Positions 56,261 through 64,000 of a DNA stretch of 64,000 bases are shown in pieces. The notes beneath the pieces were generated by a model. The model saw nothing but the letters and a program-made list of their open reading frames with translations, had not been told where the DNA came from and made no database searches. The DNA lies in contig DLCK01000077.1 of NCBI GenBank assembly GCA_002480565.1, positions 12,247 to 76,246 of the forward strand. The letters run 5' to 3'. The position numbers were made by a program, and so were the translations under genes. Position 1 is the first letter of the stretch. Each line of letters begins with the position of its first letter. Source of the DNA: Phycisphaerales bacterium UBA7800 (GTDB lineage: Bacteria > Planctomycetota > Phycisphaerae > Phycisphaerales > Phycisphaeraceae).

Positions 56261-57532
56261 TTACCCATCGTCGTCTGACGGGTTGCTTAGCACTTTGGTT
56301 TTGAGCCAGTCTAAGGCTTGTTGACGGTCGCAAACCGTGCCATCGAGTTGTGCATCGTAGGCTTGATCGAGCCAGTCGCCAAACTGCGGGCCGGGTTTGA
56401 GTCCAAATTTAATCAAATCACCACCGGTCACCCAGGGTTCGGGGTTCACACCCTCGTCCAATAATGCCGGAACCTGCTTTTTAAGTTCATCGGCAATGAC
56501 AGGGACCAACTGTACCTCTTTCATCGCCTCAAACAGCAGGTGACCTTGAGTCCAACGGGCTGATGCGAGCAGACGTTTTTTGCCTGCCACGTCCAATTCG
56601 TCCCATTGCATGATTCTGGCAGTGACTTTGAGGGTATGGACCAAGGCATCACGTTGTTCATTGCTCAATGCCAATGCGTTTCGCCACTGGGTCACCGTCC
56701 GGTCAAAGGGTCTGCCCAGAAAGACCAATAACTCCACGCCATGTCGTGCATGTCGATCGAGCATCCATGCAGCCAGACAGGTTGGGGTATCCACATCCGG
56801 ATCATCAGGCAGGCCGGCCAACGTCGGGATCGGGGTGATCAGGTGGTCTTCGTTGAGCACCGGGCCATCCAGATGTAATTCCTGGATCAATTCTGCTGCT
56901 AGGCTTTTTTGGGATGGCTTAACAGTCGGGCCAAACATCCAGTCGATTTCGATGCCGATGCGTTCACGGGAAATTTGCCCCAGGTATCGAGCATGGTTTC
57001 GGATCGCCCGTGCGGTTTTGAGTTCGATTTCAAATCCCAGCCGTGCAGCAAAGCGGATTGCTCGAAGCAGTCGCAGGTAATCCTCATTGAATCGCTTATC
57101 CGGGTCACCGATGGCTCGGATGATGCCTGCCTTGAGATCATCCTGCCCACCGACGTAGTCGATAATTTGGTGTTCGATGGGGTCTTCAAACAAACCGTTG
57201 ATGGTGAAGTCTCGCCGCTGGGCATCATGCTCTGCATCGGTGAACGACACGCCATCAGGCCGACGCCCGTCGGTATAGCCCCACTCGGTTCGGAAGGTTG
57301 CCACCTCGATGTGACAGTTCATCAGTCGCACCAACACCACGCCAAAGGCTTCACCGACAAGCTGGGTGTTTCGGAAAATCTCCCCAAGCTGCGTTGGCGT
57401 TGCTGAAGTCGCCACATCAAAATCCTTGGGCTCAATCCCAAGGAGTCGATCGCGCACGCATCCCCCTGCCAGGTACGCATCGTGACCGGCATCCTTGAGG
57501 ATGGAGATAATTTTGACAGCAGCGTCGAGCAT
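56261..57532 (-). CDS. cca: CCA tRNA nucleotidyltransferase (class II)
   Basis: This enzyme adds or repairs the 3' CCA end of tRNA. The 423-residue protein has the nucleotidyltransferase core AYLAGGCVRDRLLGIEPKDFDVATSATP with the metal aspartates D38 and D40, and the motif RRDFTINGLFEDP. The region RLLRAIRFAARLGFEI binds the incoming nucleotide. It continues into a helical body and a C-terminal HD-less tail. It could be the related poly(A) polymerase; CCA addition is favoured by length and motif set. It is upstream of dedA. Confidence 0.88.
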   Translation of the reverse strand: MLDAAVKIISILKDAGHDAYLAGGCVRDRLLGIEPKDFDVATSATPTQLGEIFRNTQLVGEAFGVVLVRLMNCHIEVATFRTEWGYTDGRRPDGVSFTDAEHDAQRRDFTINGLFEDPIEHQIIDYVGGQDDLKAGIIRAIGDPDKRFNEDYLRLLRAIRFAARLGFEIELKTARAIRNHARYLGQISRERIGIEIDWMFGPTVKPSQKSLAAELIQELHLDGPVLNEDHLITPIPTLAGLPDDPDVDTPTCLAAWMLDRHARHGVELLVFLGRPFDRTVTQWRNALALSNEQRDALVHTLKVTARIMQWDELDVAGKKRLLASARWTQGHLLFEAMKEVQLVPVIADELKKQVPALLDEGVNPEPWVTGGDLIKFGLKPGPQFGDWLDQAYDAQLDGTVCDRQQALDWLKTKVLSNPSDDDG

Positions 57533-57550
57533 TCAATTGATTCACGTTTT

Positions 57551-57621
57551 ACCACAGAGACACAGAGTTCAAGGCAGAGCAAAATAAATGTCTTTTCTCT
57601 GTGCCTCTGTGACTCTGTGGT
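57551..57621. repeat. Inverted-repeat element, CACAGAG family, copy 5
   Basis: Left arm ACCACAGAGACACAGAG (57551-57567); right arm CTCTGTGCCTCTGTGACT then CTGTGGT (to 57621). It is only 71 bp overall, the shortest copy, in the spacer between cca and the Dabb gene. Confidence 0.82.
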
Positions 57622-57641
57622 TCAGCCATGTGCTGACTGAT

Positions 57642-57932
57642 TTAAAATTCATAATCCATTGCCATCAACACCGCATCTTCGCGGAGTGGCCCAGCCACTG
57701 CGACGTGTTCTGGATGCGGTGCATAGATTTCCAGCGCCTGTTTGCTTTCAAGTGTCACCAACAAGCCGTGCGTGAAACCTTGAGCGCGGTCGGTGAAGTT
57801 CTTACCCACGGACAGATGCAGAATACCGGGGATTTTTTCGACCAAGGACTCCAGTCCAGCCAGATGTTCAGCCTTGCGAGCGTCGGTGACCTGTTCGTGA
57901 AACTTAATCCAAACCATATGTTGTACGGGCAT
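57642..57932 (-). CDS. Dabb (stress-responsive alpha/beta-barrel) protein
   Basis: This 96-residue dimeric ferredoxin-like protein of the Dabb/heme-degrading-like family begins QHMVWIKFHEQVTDARKAEHLAGLESL. It has the family words VGKNFTDRAQGFTHGLLVTLES and YAPHPEHVAVAGPL. The conserved H-P-x-H motif is visible. The ligand is unknown. AAAGG precedes the ATG. It sits between two inverted-repeat elements of different sequence type. Confidence 0.85.
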   Translation of the reverse strand: MPVQHMVWIKFHEQVTDARKAEHLAGLESLVEKIPGILHLSVGKNFTDRAQGFTHGLLVTLESKQALEIYAPHPEHVAVAGPLREDAVLMAMDYEF

Positions 57933-57964
57933 GTTGAGCCTTTCTGTTTTCGGTTTTGTTTTTT

Positions 57965-58105
57965 ACCGCAGAGGCGCAGAGGACTCAGAGTTAAGAGAGA
58001 AATAAAGATTAGATATTTGATTCCCTTCAAATGTATTGAATTGATATCAAATAAAAAGATGTCTTGAAACCTCTCCTATCTCTGAGTCCTCTGCGCCTCT
58101 GCGGT
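57965..58105. repeat. Inverted-repeat element, GAGGCGCAGAGG variant, copy 6
   Basis: Left arm ACCGCAGAGGCGCAGAGG then ACTCAGAG (57965-57990). Right arm CTCTGAGTCCTCTGCGCC then TCTGCGGT (to 58105). The arms match each other nearly perfectly, although the repeated word differs from copies 1 and 3-5. Confidence 0.82.
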
Positions 58106-58115
58106 AAAAAATGTC

Positions 58116-59621
58116 TTATCTCTTCGTCGCTTCGATTTTCTGGATGATGTTGGTGGTACTGCGACCTTCGACGAGTCCGACGACGGTGACTTTCCCGCCA
58201 TAGGATTCAACGAATTCATGGCCGACGACCTTGTCCTTGGTGTAATCGCCACCCTTAACCAGCACGTCGGGCTTGATGGCTTTTAGCAGGTTCATAGGCG
58301 TGTCCTTGTCGAAGACGATTACATAGTCCACACTTGAGAGTTCGCTGAGCACCATCAGGCGGTCATCCTGTTTATTAACCGGGCGATCCTTGCCTTTGAT
58401 CTTGCGGATCGAGCGGTCGGAGTTGACGCCCAGGACGAGGATATCACCTTGTGCTTTGGCTTGTCGCAGATAGGCCACGTGTCCGGCATGGAGGATGTCA
58501 AAACAACCATTTGTAAACGCGATGCTCTTACCTTGCTTGCGGTAGGCATTGACTTCAGGGAGCAGTTGGTCGAGCGTCCGAATCTTGCCAAGCTCTTGAT
58601 GCTGCTTTTGCAACAGTGCGACGAGAATTTCGTCCAGTTCAATGGGGACGACGCCGAACTTTTCGACTTCCAATCCTGCTGCCACATTGGAGAGGTTCAC
58701 CGCCATGGGCCAATCCGCGCCGTTGGCAAGGGTCGCAGCCAACATGGAAATCACCATGTCCCCAGCACCTGTCACGTCATACACACTCCGCGCTTCGGTG
58801 GGGACCGCGATGGGTTTCTTGCCCTTTTCCAACAACAACGCGCCGGACTTATCCAGCGTGAGCACCACCGTCTGAAGCTTCAGATCACGCATGAGCTTCC
58901 GTGCCATCGCATCGGCTTGCGACTGCTTGAGTCCCGTCGCTAAACAGGCCTCGGTGCTGTTGGGCGTGATTGTTGTCGCGCCGGTGTATTTGCTGTAATC
59001 CTCAATCGCAGCAGGGTCCACCAATACGGGAACGCCATGCTTGTTGGCGGTCTTGATGAGGTGTTGGCAAACCGCAGGGGTCAAAGCCCCTTTGTTGTAG
59101 TCCTCAATGATCAGGGCATCGGCTTTGGCGATGAGTTTGTCACCTGCTGCCATGATTTTTTTGGCAATGGTTTCGTTGACCGGTGTTTTGACTTCGATGT
59201 CAGCACGGAACATTTTCTGTGCATGGCGATGCTGAGCCAGACCGACAAAATTTTGTTTAATGGTGGTCGGGCGTGTTGGATCGTCGATTAATCCGGTGGT
59301 CTGACAGCCGGTGGTTTTGAGTGATTTTTTCAGGTCAAACCCATGTCGATCCTTGCCGACGATCCCCAGGCAGGAGACTTTGCATCGCAGGGCAATGAGA
59401 TCCAGGCAGACGTTTGATGCCCCGCCGGGAACCCATTTTTCACTTTCAATGGCCAGAACAGGTACCGGCGCATCGGGACTTAGGCGTTGAGCGTTGCCAT
59501 AGACGTAGTGGTCGAACATAAAATCGCCAGCCACGACAATGCGCTTGGCGCGCGAAGGAGCCGGCCAACGGTCCAGAAAACGGATCGCCTGATCCACACA
59601 GATGTCATGATTTTCGGTCAT
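58116..59621 (-). CDS. hldE: Bifunctional heptose-7-phosphate kinase / heptose-1-phosphate adenylyltransferase
   Basis: HldE makes ADP-heptose precursor for lipopolysaccharide inner core. The 501-residue protein has an N-terminal PfkB-type kinase (about 1-330: VVAGDFMFDHYVYGN, VPGGASNVCLDL, and the phosphate loop VTGAGDMVIS). A C-terminal cytidylyltransferase-like domain follows (about 345-501: FTNGCFDILHAGHVAYL, LGVNSDRS, and the GRSTTNIIQKI end). The full-length fusion is like E. coli HldE. It suggests a heptose-containing LPS in this lineage. No other lps genes are adjacent. Confidence 0.95.
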   Translation of the reverse strand: MTENHDICVDQAIRFLDRWPAPSRAKRIVVAGDFMFDHYVYGNAQRLSPDAPVPVLAIESEKWVPGGASNVCLDLIALRCKVSCLGIVGKDRHGFDLKKSLKTTGCQTTGLIDDPTRPTTIKQNFVGLAQHRHAQKMFRADIEVKTPVNETIAKKIMAAGDKLIAKADALIIEDYNKGALTPAVCQHLIKTANKHGVPVLVDPAAIEDYSKYTGATTITPNSTEACLATGLKQSQADAMARKLMRDLKLQTVVLTLDKSGALLLEKGKKPIAVPTEARSVYDVTGAGDMVISMLAATLANGADWPMAVNLSNVAAGLEVEKFGVVPIELDEILVALLQKQHQELGKIRTLDQLLPEVNAYRKQGKSIAFTNGCFDILHAGHVAYLRQAKAQGDILVLGVNSDRSIRKIKGKDRPVNKQDDRLMVLSELSSVDYVIVFDKDTPMNLLKAIKPDVLVKGGDYTKDKVVGHEFVESYGGKVTVVGLVEGRSTTNIIQKIEATKR

Positions 59622-59708
59622 AAGGCGTATGATAAGCCAAACAACCGGCAGGGACTAGCGCGTGACCACGAGTGGTTTATCTGTCCTGTACTTTTGGTCT
59701 ACGAATTG

Positions 59709-59786
59709 TTGAGCACCGGATGTTAATCCGGTGCAAGCACGCAAAACACATCAACCGCCTGCACCGCATTAACATGCAGTGCTCAA
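59709..59786. repeat. Inverted repeat with TTGAGCAC...CGGTGCA arms
   Basis: Each 27-nt arm reads TTGAGCAC, then GATGTTAAT or CATGTTAAT, then CGGTGCA. The arms are 59709-59735 and 59760-59786 and are mutually complementary. Each arm is itself a hairpin. A related word lies at 11303-11330 inside another element. The rest of 59622-59913 has no gene. Confidence 0.7.
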
Positions 59787-59913
59787 TCAAACCGAAAAAT
59801 AGTGATCGACGAATCCCTGCTCGCTATACCAATCTCGGTTGAAGATAAATTTGGGTGACTGACTTATACTGGTAAGCTGAAATTGCATTGCCTGACCCCA
59901 TGGAGCGTCTGAC

Positions 59914-60909
59914 TTGAACGACAGTCCCTACTACACCCCCCCGGAAACCCCGGAAGTCCCGGAAGCCCAACAAACTCCGGAGACATCGGAGCCTGATGAA
60001 GTGTCCGAGTCCAGCCCACAGGACACCGGCGCCGAACCTGTGCCGATTGCCCCGTTTGTTCCAGCACCCCATCGGCCAGGCAAGACGCGCATCATCGCGA
60101 TGATGAATCAAAAAGGTGGCGTTGGCAAAACGACCACCGCTGCTAATCTCGCCGCCGCTCTGGTCATGGAAGGTATGCGCGTTCTGACCATCGACATGGA
60201 CCCTCAGGCCCACCTGTCTCTGAGCTTTGGCGTGGAGATCGACGAGGAAAGCTACAGCCTCTATGACCTGCTCTGTGATGATGATCTGGATGCAGCGGAT
60301 GTCATTTGCGAAATCTATCCGGGTCTGGAACTGCTGCCCTCCGAAGTCAACCTCGCAGGTGTCGAAGGTGAACTAGCCCCCAAGGTCATCACCGGCCAGG
60401 CCCAGCGCGTCCTCAAAGACAAACTCAAAGCAGTCCTCAGCGAGAATAATCCGGATCGCCCGGACTTTGTGATTATCGACTGCCCGCCATCACTGGGTTT
60501 GCTGACCATCAACGCGTTGACCTTGGCAAACGAAGTGATCGTCCCGATGCAGGCCCATTTTCTGGCATTACAGGGGCTAAGCAAACTCCTGGAAACCGTC
60601 CAACTCATCCGCAACGGCTTTAACGACAAGCTCAGTGTCTCAGGCGTGATCCTCTGCATGCACGACGCTCAAACCATCCTTGCTGGCGAAGTGGTCAACG
60701 ACCTTAAAGCCTTCCTCGATGGCTCGCGTGATTCGGATGTGCCCTGGAAGGACGCGATCATTTACGAACCTTACGTCCGCCGGAACATCAAACTCGCTGA
60801 AAGTCCGAGCTTTGGCAAGACCATCTTCGAATACGCTCCGACCTGTCCTGGCGCCCGAGACTACGAAAACCTTGCCAGCGCGGTGATTGGTCATTCGGTG
60901 TTTCAGTAA
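59914..60909 (+). CDS. ParA/Soj family ATPase
   Basis: The 331-residue partition-type ATPase has deviant Walker A NQKGGVGKTTTAANLA (Lys at 67 and 72), A' box TIDMDPQAHLS and B box FVIIDCPPSLGLLTINAL. Members segregate chromosomes, plasmids or protein clusters. The first 55 residues are Pro/Glu-rich (TPPETPEVPEAQQTPETSEP) and partly encoded by a CCCGGAAGT-type microrepeat (59936-59967). A TTG at 59914 is taken as start. No parB lies in the window, so it is an orphan here. Confidence 0.9.
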   Translation: MNDSPYYTPPETPEVPEAQQTPETSEPDEVSESSPQDTGAEPVPIAPFVPAPHRPGKTRIIAMMNQKGGVGKTTTAANLAAALVMEGMRVLTIDMDPQAHLSLSFGVEIDEESYSLYDLLCDDDLDAADVICEIYPGLELLPSEVNLAGVEGELAPKVITGQAQRVLKDKLKAVLSENNPDRPDFVIIDCPPSLGLLTINALTLANEVIVPMQAHFLALQGLSKLLETVQLIRNGFNDKLSVSGVILCMHDAQTILAGEVVNDLKAFLDGSRDSDVPWKDAIIYEPYVRRNIKLAESPSFGKTIFEYAPTCPGARDYENLASAVIGHSVFQ

Positions 60910-60925
60910 GCTGCTCATTGGCTTT

Positions 60926-61123
60926 CACCACAGAGACACAGAGGAAAGACAAGAGTAATCCAAACAATCTCAAGCCCAGGTCTGAAGCTTTGCGAAGACC
61001 GGGATACGCACGATCACGGGTTGACGCAGATATCCCATGCTTCGCAAAGCCTCAGCATTGGGCTTGTGAAAGCAAATGATTTTTTTATCTGTCTTAACTC
61101 TGTGTCTCTGTGACTCTGTGGTG
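60926..61123. repeat. Inverted-repeat element, CACAGAG family, copy 7
   Basis: Left arm CACCACAGAGACACAGAG (60926-60943); right arm CTCTGTGTCTCTGTGACT then CTGTGGTG (to 61123). The interior holds further nested arms CAAGCCCA/TGGGCTTG and GCTTTGCGAAG/CTTCGCAAAGC, so the whole 198 bp can fold. Confidence 0.82.
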
Positions 61124-61187
61124 AAAGCCAAAGACAATCATCACTTCATGGCGGTTAAAGCCCCGTCTTGCCGATACAATCTTGACG

Positions 61188-63665
61188 ATGGACCGCATGC
61201 CTACCCGTGATGGGGATAATCCGCAGTTTGATCATGACCCGTTGCTTGCACGGCTGGTGCTGTTGATCTATTGGCCGATGCTGGCGGTGGCAACGCATTG
61301 GCCGCGCTTAAATCCGCAGATCGCCGGCAAGTCCATTGGCGATTTATATCTGGACAAACCCATTCATTTTCTGGCATTTGGACTGCTAGAAGGTTTGCTC
61401 TTTCGGGCCTTGCCAATGGGTCGGGCGTGTAGTCTGCGTTTAAACCTGTTGGGCAGTATTCTCATTTGTTCGACCTATGCGTATCTGGATGAATACACGC
61501 AGATCCTCACCGACCGACACTTTTCGACAACCGACCTGCTGTTTAACATGTTCGGTATCCTTGCTGCGATGGGCTTGAGTGTCGCACGGGTACGTGATGA
61601 CCATCCTGCCCCGCCGGATAATACGTTCCTTGCAAGGTTGTCGATCATCGCCATCACACCGCTGTGTTTGCTGGCGGCATTCGTCCCAAGATTGACATTT
61701 GAAGCCCCCTTTGGCTTACCGATGGGGCCAGTCTATGCAGACCGGATTGAAATGCGTGGCGATCATATCGTGCATATCTGTGTCGCATTATTCGGGACCT
61801 GGCTGCTGGCTTGGGCCATGCCACTGGGACGCAAACGACCGCGTGCAAGCATGATTTTCACCGTCATCTGCGTCGGACTCGCTGGCGTGGCTGTCGAGTT
61901 TATCCAACGCTACACCGGCAGAGGTTTTGAGCTTAGCGATGTGGTTGCCCATTTTGCAGGATTGACCCTGGCACTGCTCACCGGTTGGGGATACCTCATT
62001 GCCATCAGCTTGCATAAACCCCAAACCGTGTTGCAAGCCATCGACTTACCAGCGAAACCTCCAACCGACACCCGCAAGGAAAAAGGCTTTGTCCGTGATG
62101 CGCGGACGGTGATGGGCTTTACGCTTCTGTCTCGAATCACTGGTCTTGGGCGCGATACGGCGTTGGCGGCATTGCTTGGATTAGGTGCCCTGGCCGATGC
62201 GTTTCACATGGGATTTTTACTGCCCCACCTATTCCGCCGACTCTTTGGCGAAGGCGCGTTGTCTGCTGCGTTTATCCCGCAATATACTCAGCTTGTCGAG
62301 TCGGACCGACCCCAGGCAAGGCGATTGGCGTGGGCGATGGTGAGCCTGCTACTTGTCGCGTTGAGCCTCGTTGTCCTGCTGGGCGAAGTGGTGTTGGCAG
62401 CGATGCTTCACTGGGGACAGTTCACCGACACGTCGTACACTGCCATCAAACTCATCATGTTGATGCTCCCCTACATGCCACTGGTCTGCGCGGTTGCGCT
62501 GGTTGGGGGCATGCTTCAAGTGCATGGCAAGTTCGGGCCCACGGCAGCGGCACCAATCCTGCTGAACCTTGCCATGATCACCGCTGCATCATTGAGCATC
62601 TGGAAAATCGGCCCCCAGCAAGGCGTCTACCTTGTCGGACTGTTCATCCTTGGCGCAGGATTACTCCAACTGCTTTGGCAGGTGGTTGCGGTCTGGAGCA
62701 GCGAGCCACCAACGCTGGATTTTTCAGGTTCACGCAAACACCTTACAAGCATTTTCAAGATCATGCTCCCCATGCTTGCCGGCCTTGCAGTCTTCCAGAT
62801 CAACTCCGCGATGGACACGTTTCTCAGCTATCTGCTCAGCTCACGAGATGGCAGTTCCGTGATGGCGATCATCGCGGGCAAGCAACTGTTCTACCCGATC
62901 CAAAGTGGTGCGGTCGCTGCCCTGGCATGGTCGCAGCGACTTTACCAATTCCCGCTGGGCGTCTTTGGTATCGCAGTGGCGACAGCGATTTTCCCTGCCC
63001 TGTCCCGCTATGCCATAACCGACCGCAACAGCTTTGAACAGACCCTGCGAAATGGACTGCGATTAACGGTCTTCATTGGCTTACCAGCAAGTGTCGGTTT
63101 GATCCTGGTGCGATTGCCTTTGACACGTTTGATTTTCCAATACGGTCGTTTTGATCTGGAAGATGCTGCGCGCGTCTCGACCATCCTTGGAGGCTACGCG
63201 ATTGCGATCTGGGCTTACTCGGCAACGCATGTTTTGACCCGTGGTTTTTATGCCATCAAAGACGCCCGGACACCACTTCGGATCACCGTAGTGAATGTCC
63301 TTTTGAACCTGTCACTCAACTGCATTTTAATTTGGTATATGGGCGCAGCAGGGTTGGCATGGTCGACTGCACTATGCGCTATTTGGCAGATGTTTTTACT
63401 CATCCGCGCGATGCGTCGGTATGTGAAGATGCCCTTGGATGACGCGGTACTTTGGTCATGGTTTCGGACGCTGGTACTGAGTGTCATCATGGGCGTGGTG
63501 TTGTACCCGCTGATCAACATGGTGGATCTCTTAGCACTTAGCCGCACGGAGTCCGCAGGGCTGTTGTGTGTGCTGGTTGCGGTGGGTATCGGCGTGTACC
63601 TTGCAGGCGCTTGGGTACTCAAGGCTGATGAGTTGAAATGGTTGCTCAAGCGATCGGCAAAGTGA
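61188..63665 (+). CDS. Fusion of two VanZ-like domains to MurJ/MviN lipid II flippase
   Basis: The 825-residue polytopic membrane protein has two VanZ-like four-helix units. The first is about 15-135 with DKPIHFLAFGLLEGLLF and DEYTQILTDRHFSTTDLLFNMFG; the second is about 150-280 with DHIVHICVALFGTWLLA and VEFIQRYTGRGFELSDVVAHF. The MurJ domain (about 300-825) flips lipid II across the membrane for peptidoglycan synthesis; its start GFTLLSRITGLGRDTALAALLG and PHLFRRLFGEGALSAAFIPQY are diagnostic. I chose ATG 61188; TTG 61182 is in frame. MurJ is normally about 500-540 residues and stand-alone. The VanZ role here is inferred, perhaps lipid-linked. Confidence 0.9.
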   Translation: MDRMPTRDGDNPQFDHDPLLARLVLLIYWPMLAVATHWPRLNPQIAGKSIGDLYLDKPIHFLAFGLLEGLLFRALPMGRACSLRLNLLGSILICSTYAYLDEYTQILTDRHFSTTDLLFNMFGILAAMGLSVARVRDDHPAPPDNTFLARLSIIAITPLCLLAAFVPRLTFEAPFGLPMGPVYADRIEMRGDHIVHICVALFGTWLLAWAMPLGRKRPRASMIFTVICVGLAGVAVEFIQRYTGRGFELSDVVAHFAGLTLALLTGWGYLIAISLHKPQTVLQAIDLPAKPPTDTRKEKGFVRDARTVMGFTLLSRITGLGRDTALAALLGLGALADAFHMGFLLPHLFRRLFGEGALSAAFIPQYTQLVESDRPQARRLAWAMVSLLLVALSLVVLLGEVVLAAMLHWGQFTDTSYTAIKLIMLMLPYMPLVCAVALVGGMLQVHGKFGPTAAAPILLNLAMITAASLSIWKIGPQQGVYLVGLFILGAGLLQLLWQVVAVWSSEPPTLDFSGSRKHLTSIFKIMLPMLAGLAVFQINSAMDTFLSYLLSSRDGSSVMAIIAGKQLFYPIQSGAVAALAWSQRLYQFPLGVFGIAVATAIFPALSRYAITDRNSFEQTLRNGLRLTVFIGLPASVGLILVRLPLTRLIFQYGRFDLEDAARVSTILGGYAIAIWAYSATHVLTRGFYAIKDARTPLRITVVNVLLNLSLNCILIWYMGAAGLAWSTALCAIWQMFLLIRAMRRYVKMPLDDAVLWSWFRTLVLSVIMGVVLYPLINMVDLLALSRTESAGLLCVLVAVGIGVYLAGAWVLKADELKWLLKRSAK

Positions 63666-64000
63666 TTTAATCTGTCCAAATTCAATTTCGGTGTTCGATG
63701 CTCAAAGATCCATTTTGCTGACCAGGAGTGCTGCGCTGCTCGCGGTTTCACCGCTGTGCTGTTCTCACCCCCGGCCCCCCGTTAAGGCAGTTAAGGATTT
63801 GAAGACAATACGAGTTGGAGGGCTTCGCCGTCAGCCCTCCAAACCACCTGACTCCCCCACGGAAGGGCGTTTAGCCATATGTGTCATTGGATGTTGCAGG
63901 CAAGATTTCACAACCGTATTGCAACAGCGATTTTCAAGTCTTGCCAATGTGACAGGGACAGACCAGTATGGCCTAACGCCCTTCCTGGCAATGCCGTGAA
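63666..64000. repeat. Right edge of window with nested inverted repeats
   Basis: No gene is convincing. GGAGGGC...GCCCTCC forms a hairpin at 63817-63840. A larger imperfect palindrome pairs GGAAGGGCGTTTAGCCATA (63861-63879) with TATGGCCTAACGCCCTTCC (63967-63985), plus inner CATTGG/CCAATG words. The long frame 63691-63999 crosses these structures and looks spurious. Confidence 0.55.

Overview
The window looks like chromosomal DNA of a planctomycete, most likely of the Phycisphaerae type. This is an inference from gene content: four single-gene type II-style prepilins interleaved with LacI regulators and secreted polysaccharide enzymes, very long PstC/PstA permeases, FapA-like and CheX-like proteins, an HldE lipopolysaccharide-precursor enzyme and a planctomycete-style Y1 transposase. 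No rRNA, tRNA or CRISPR array was seen.

Layout. 0.5-3.8 kb: a sugar-phosphate isomerase-like TIM barrel, a 505-bp nested palindrome and an exported helical-repeat protein. 3.9-7.0 kb: priA, whose 3' end is present two to three times around a small AT-rich cassette gene. 7.2-16.7 kb: housekeeping genes (mutS, HAD phosphatase, Hsp20, argC, FapA-like, CheX-like, Rrf2, MoaD). 17.0-20.3 kb: an HTH-receiver regulator, a Panacea-type candidate toxin-antitoxin pair in AT-rich DNA, a thiamine-binding protein and a fatty acid desaturase. 20.5-28.3 kb and 33.4-37.1 kb: two polysaccharide-use clusters (beta-helix protein, GH16, two prepilins and a LacI regulator; then LacI with tandem operators, a prepilin and a GH10 xylanase). 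Between them lie an AT-rich DUF3883-like nuclease candidate, an Old Yellow Enzyme and a diguanylate cyclase.

37-43 kb: a 1108-residue hybrid sensor kinase, ilvE and truD. 43.2-51.4 kb: a complete phosphate operon pstS-pstC-pstA-pstB-(repeat lipoprotein)-phoU on the minus strand, with a candidate Pho box and an attenuator-like terminator after pstS. 51.8-64 kb: two paralogous zinc-ribbon membrane proteins, a decayed REP-associated transposase with three covarying REP sequences, an amidase, dedA, cca, a Dabb protein, hldE, parA and an unusual VanZ-VanZ-MurJ fusion.

Intergenic DNA is unusually rich in structured repeats. Seven inverted-repeat elements are built from CACAGAGA-like words. A second family has AAGCCGCCAGATGA arms, and a third consists of 38-nt REPs. 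A CCCGGAAGT microrepeat occurs between genes and also in frame inside priA and parA. The most novel-looking items are the diverged but synonymous duplicate of the priA 3' end with its cassette, the four-repeat lipoprotein inside the pst-phoU operon, the VanZ-VanZ-MurJ fusion, and the Panacea locus.
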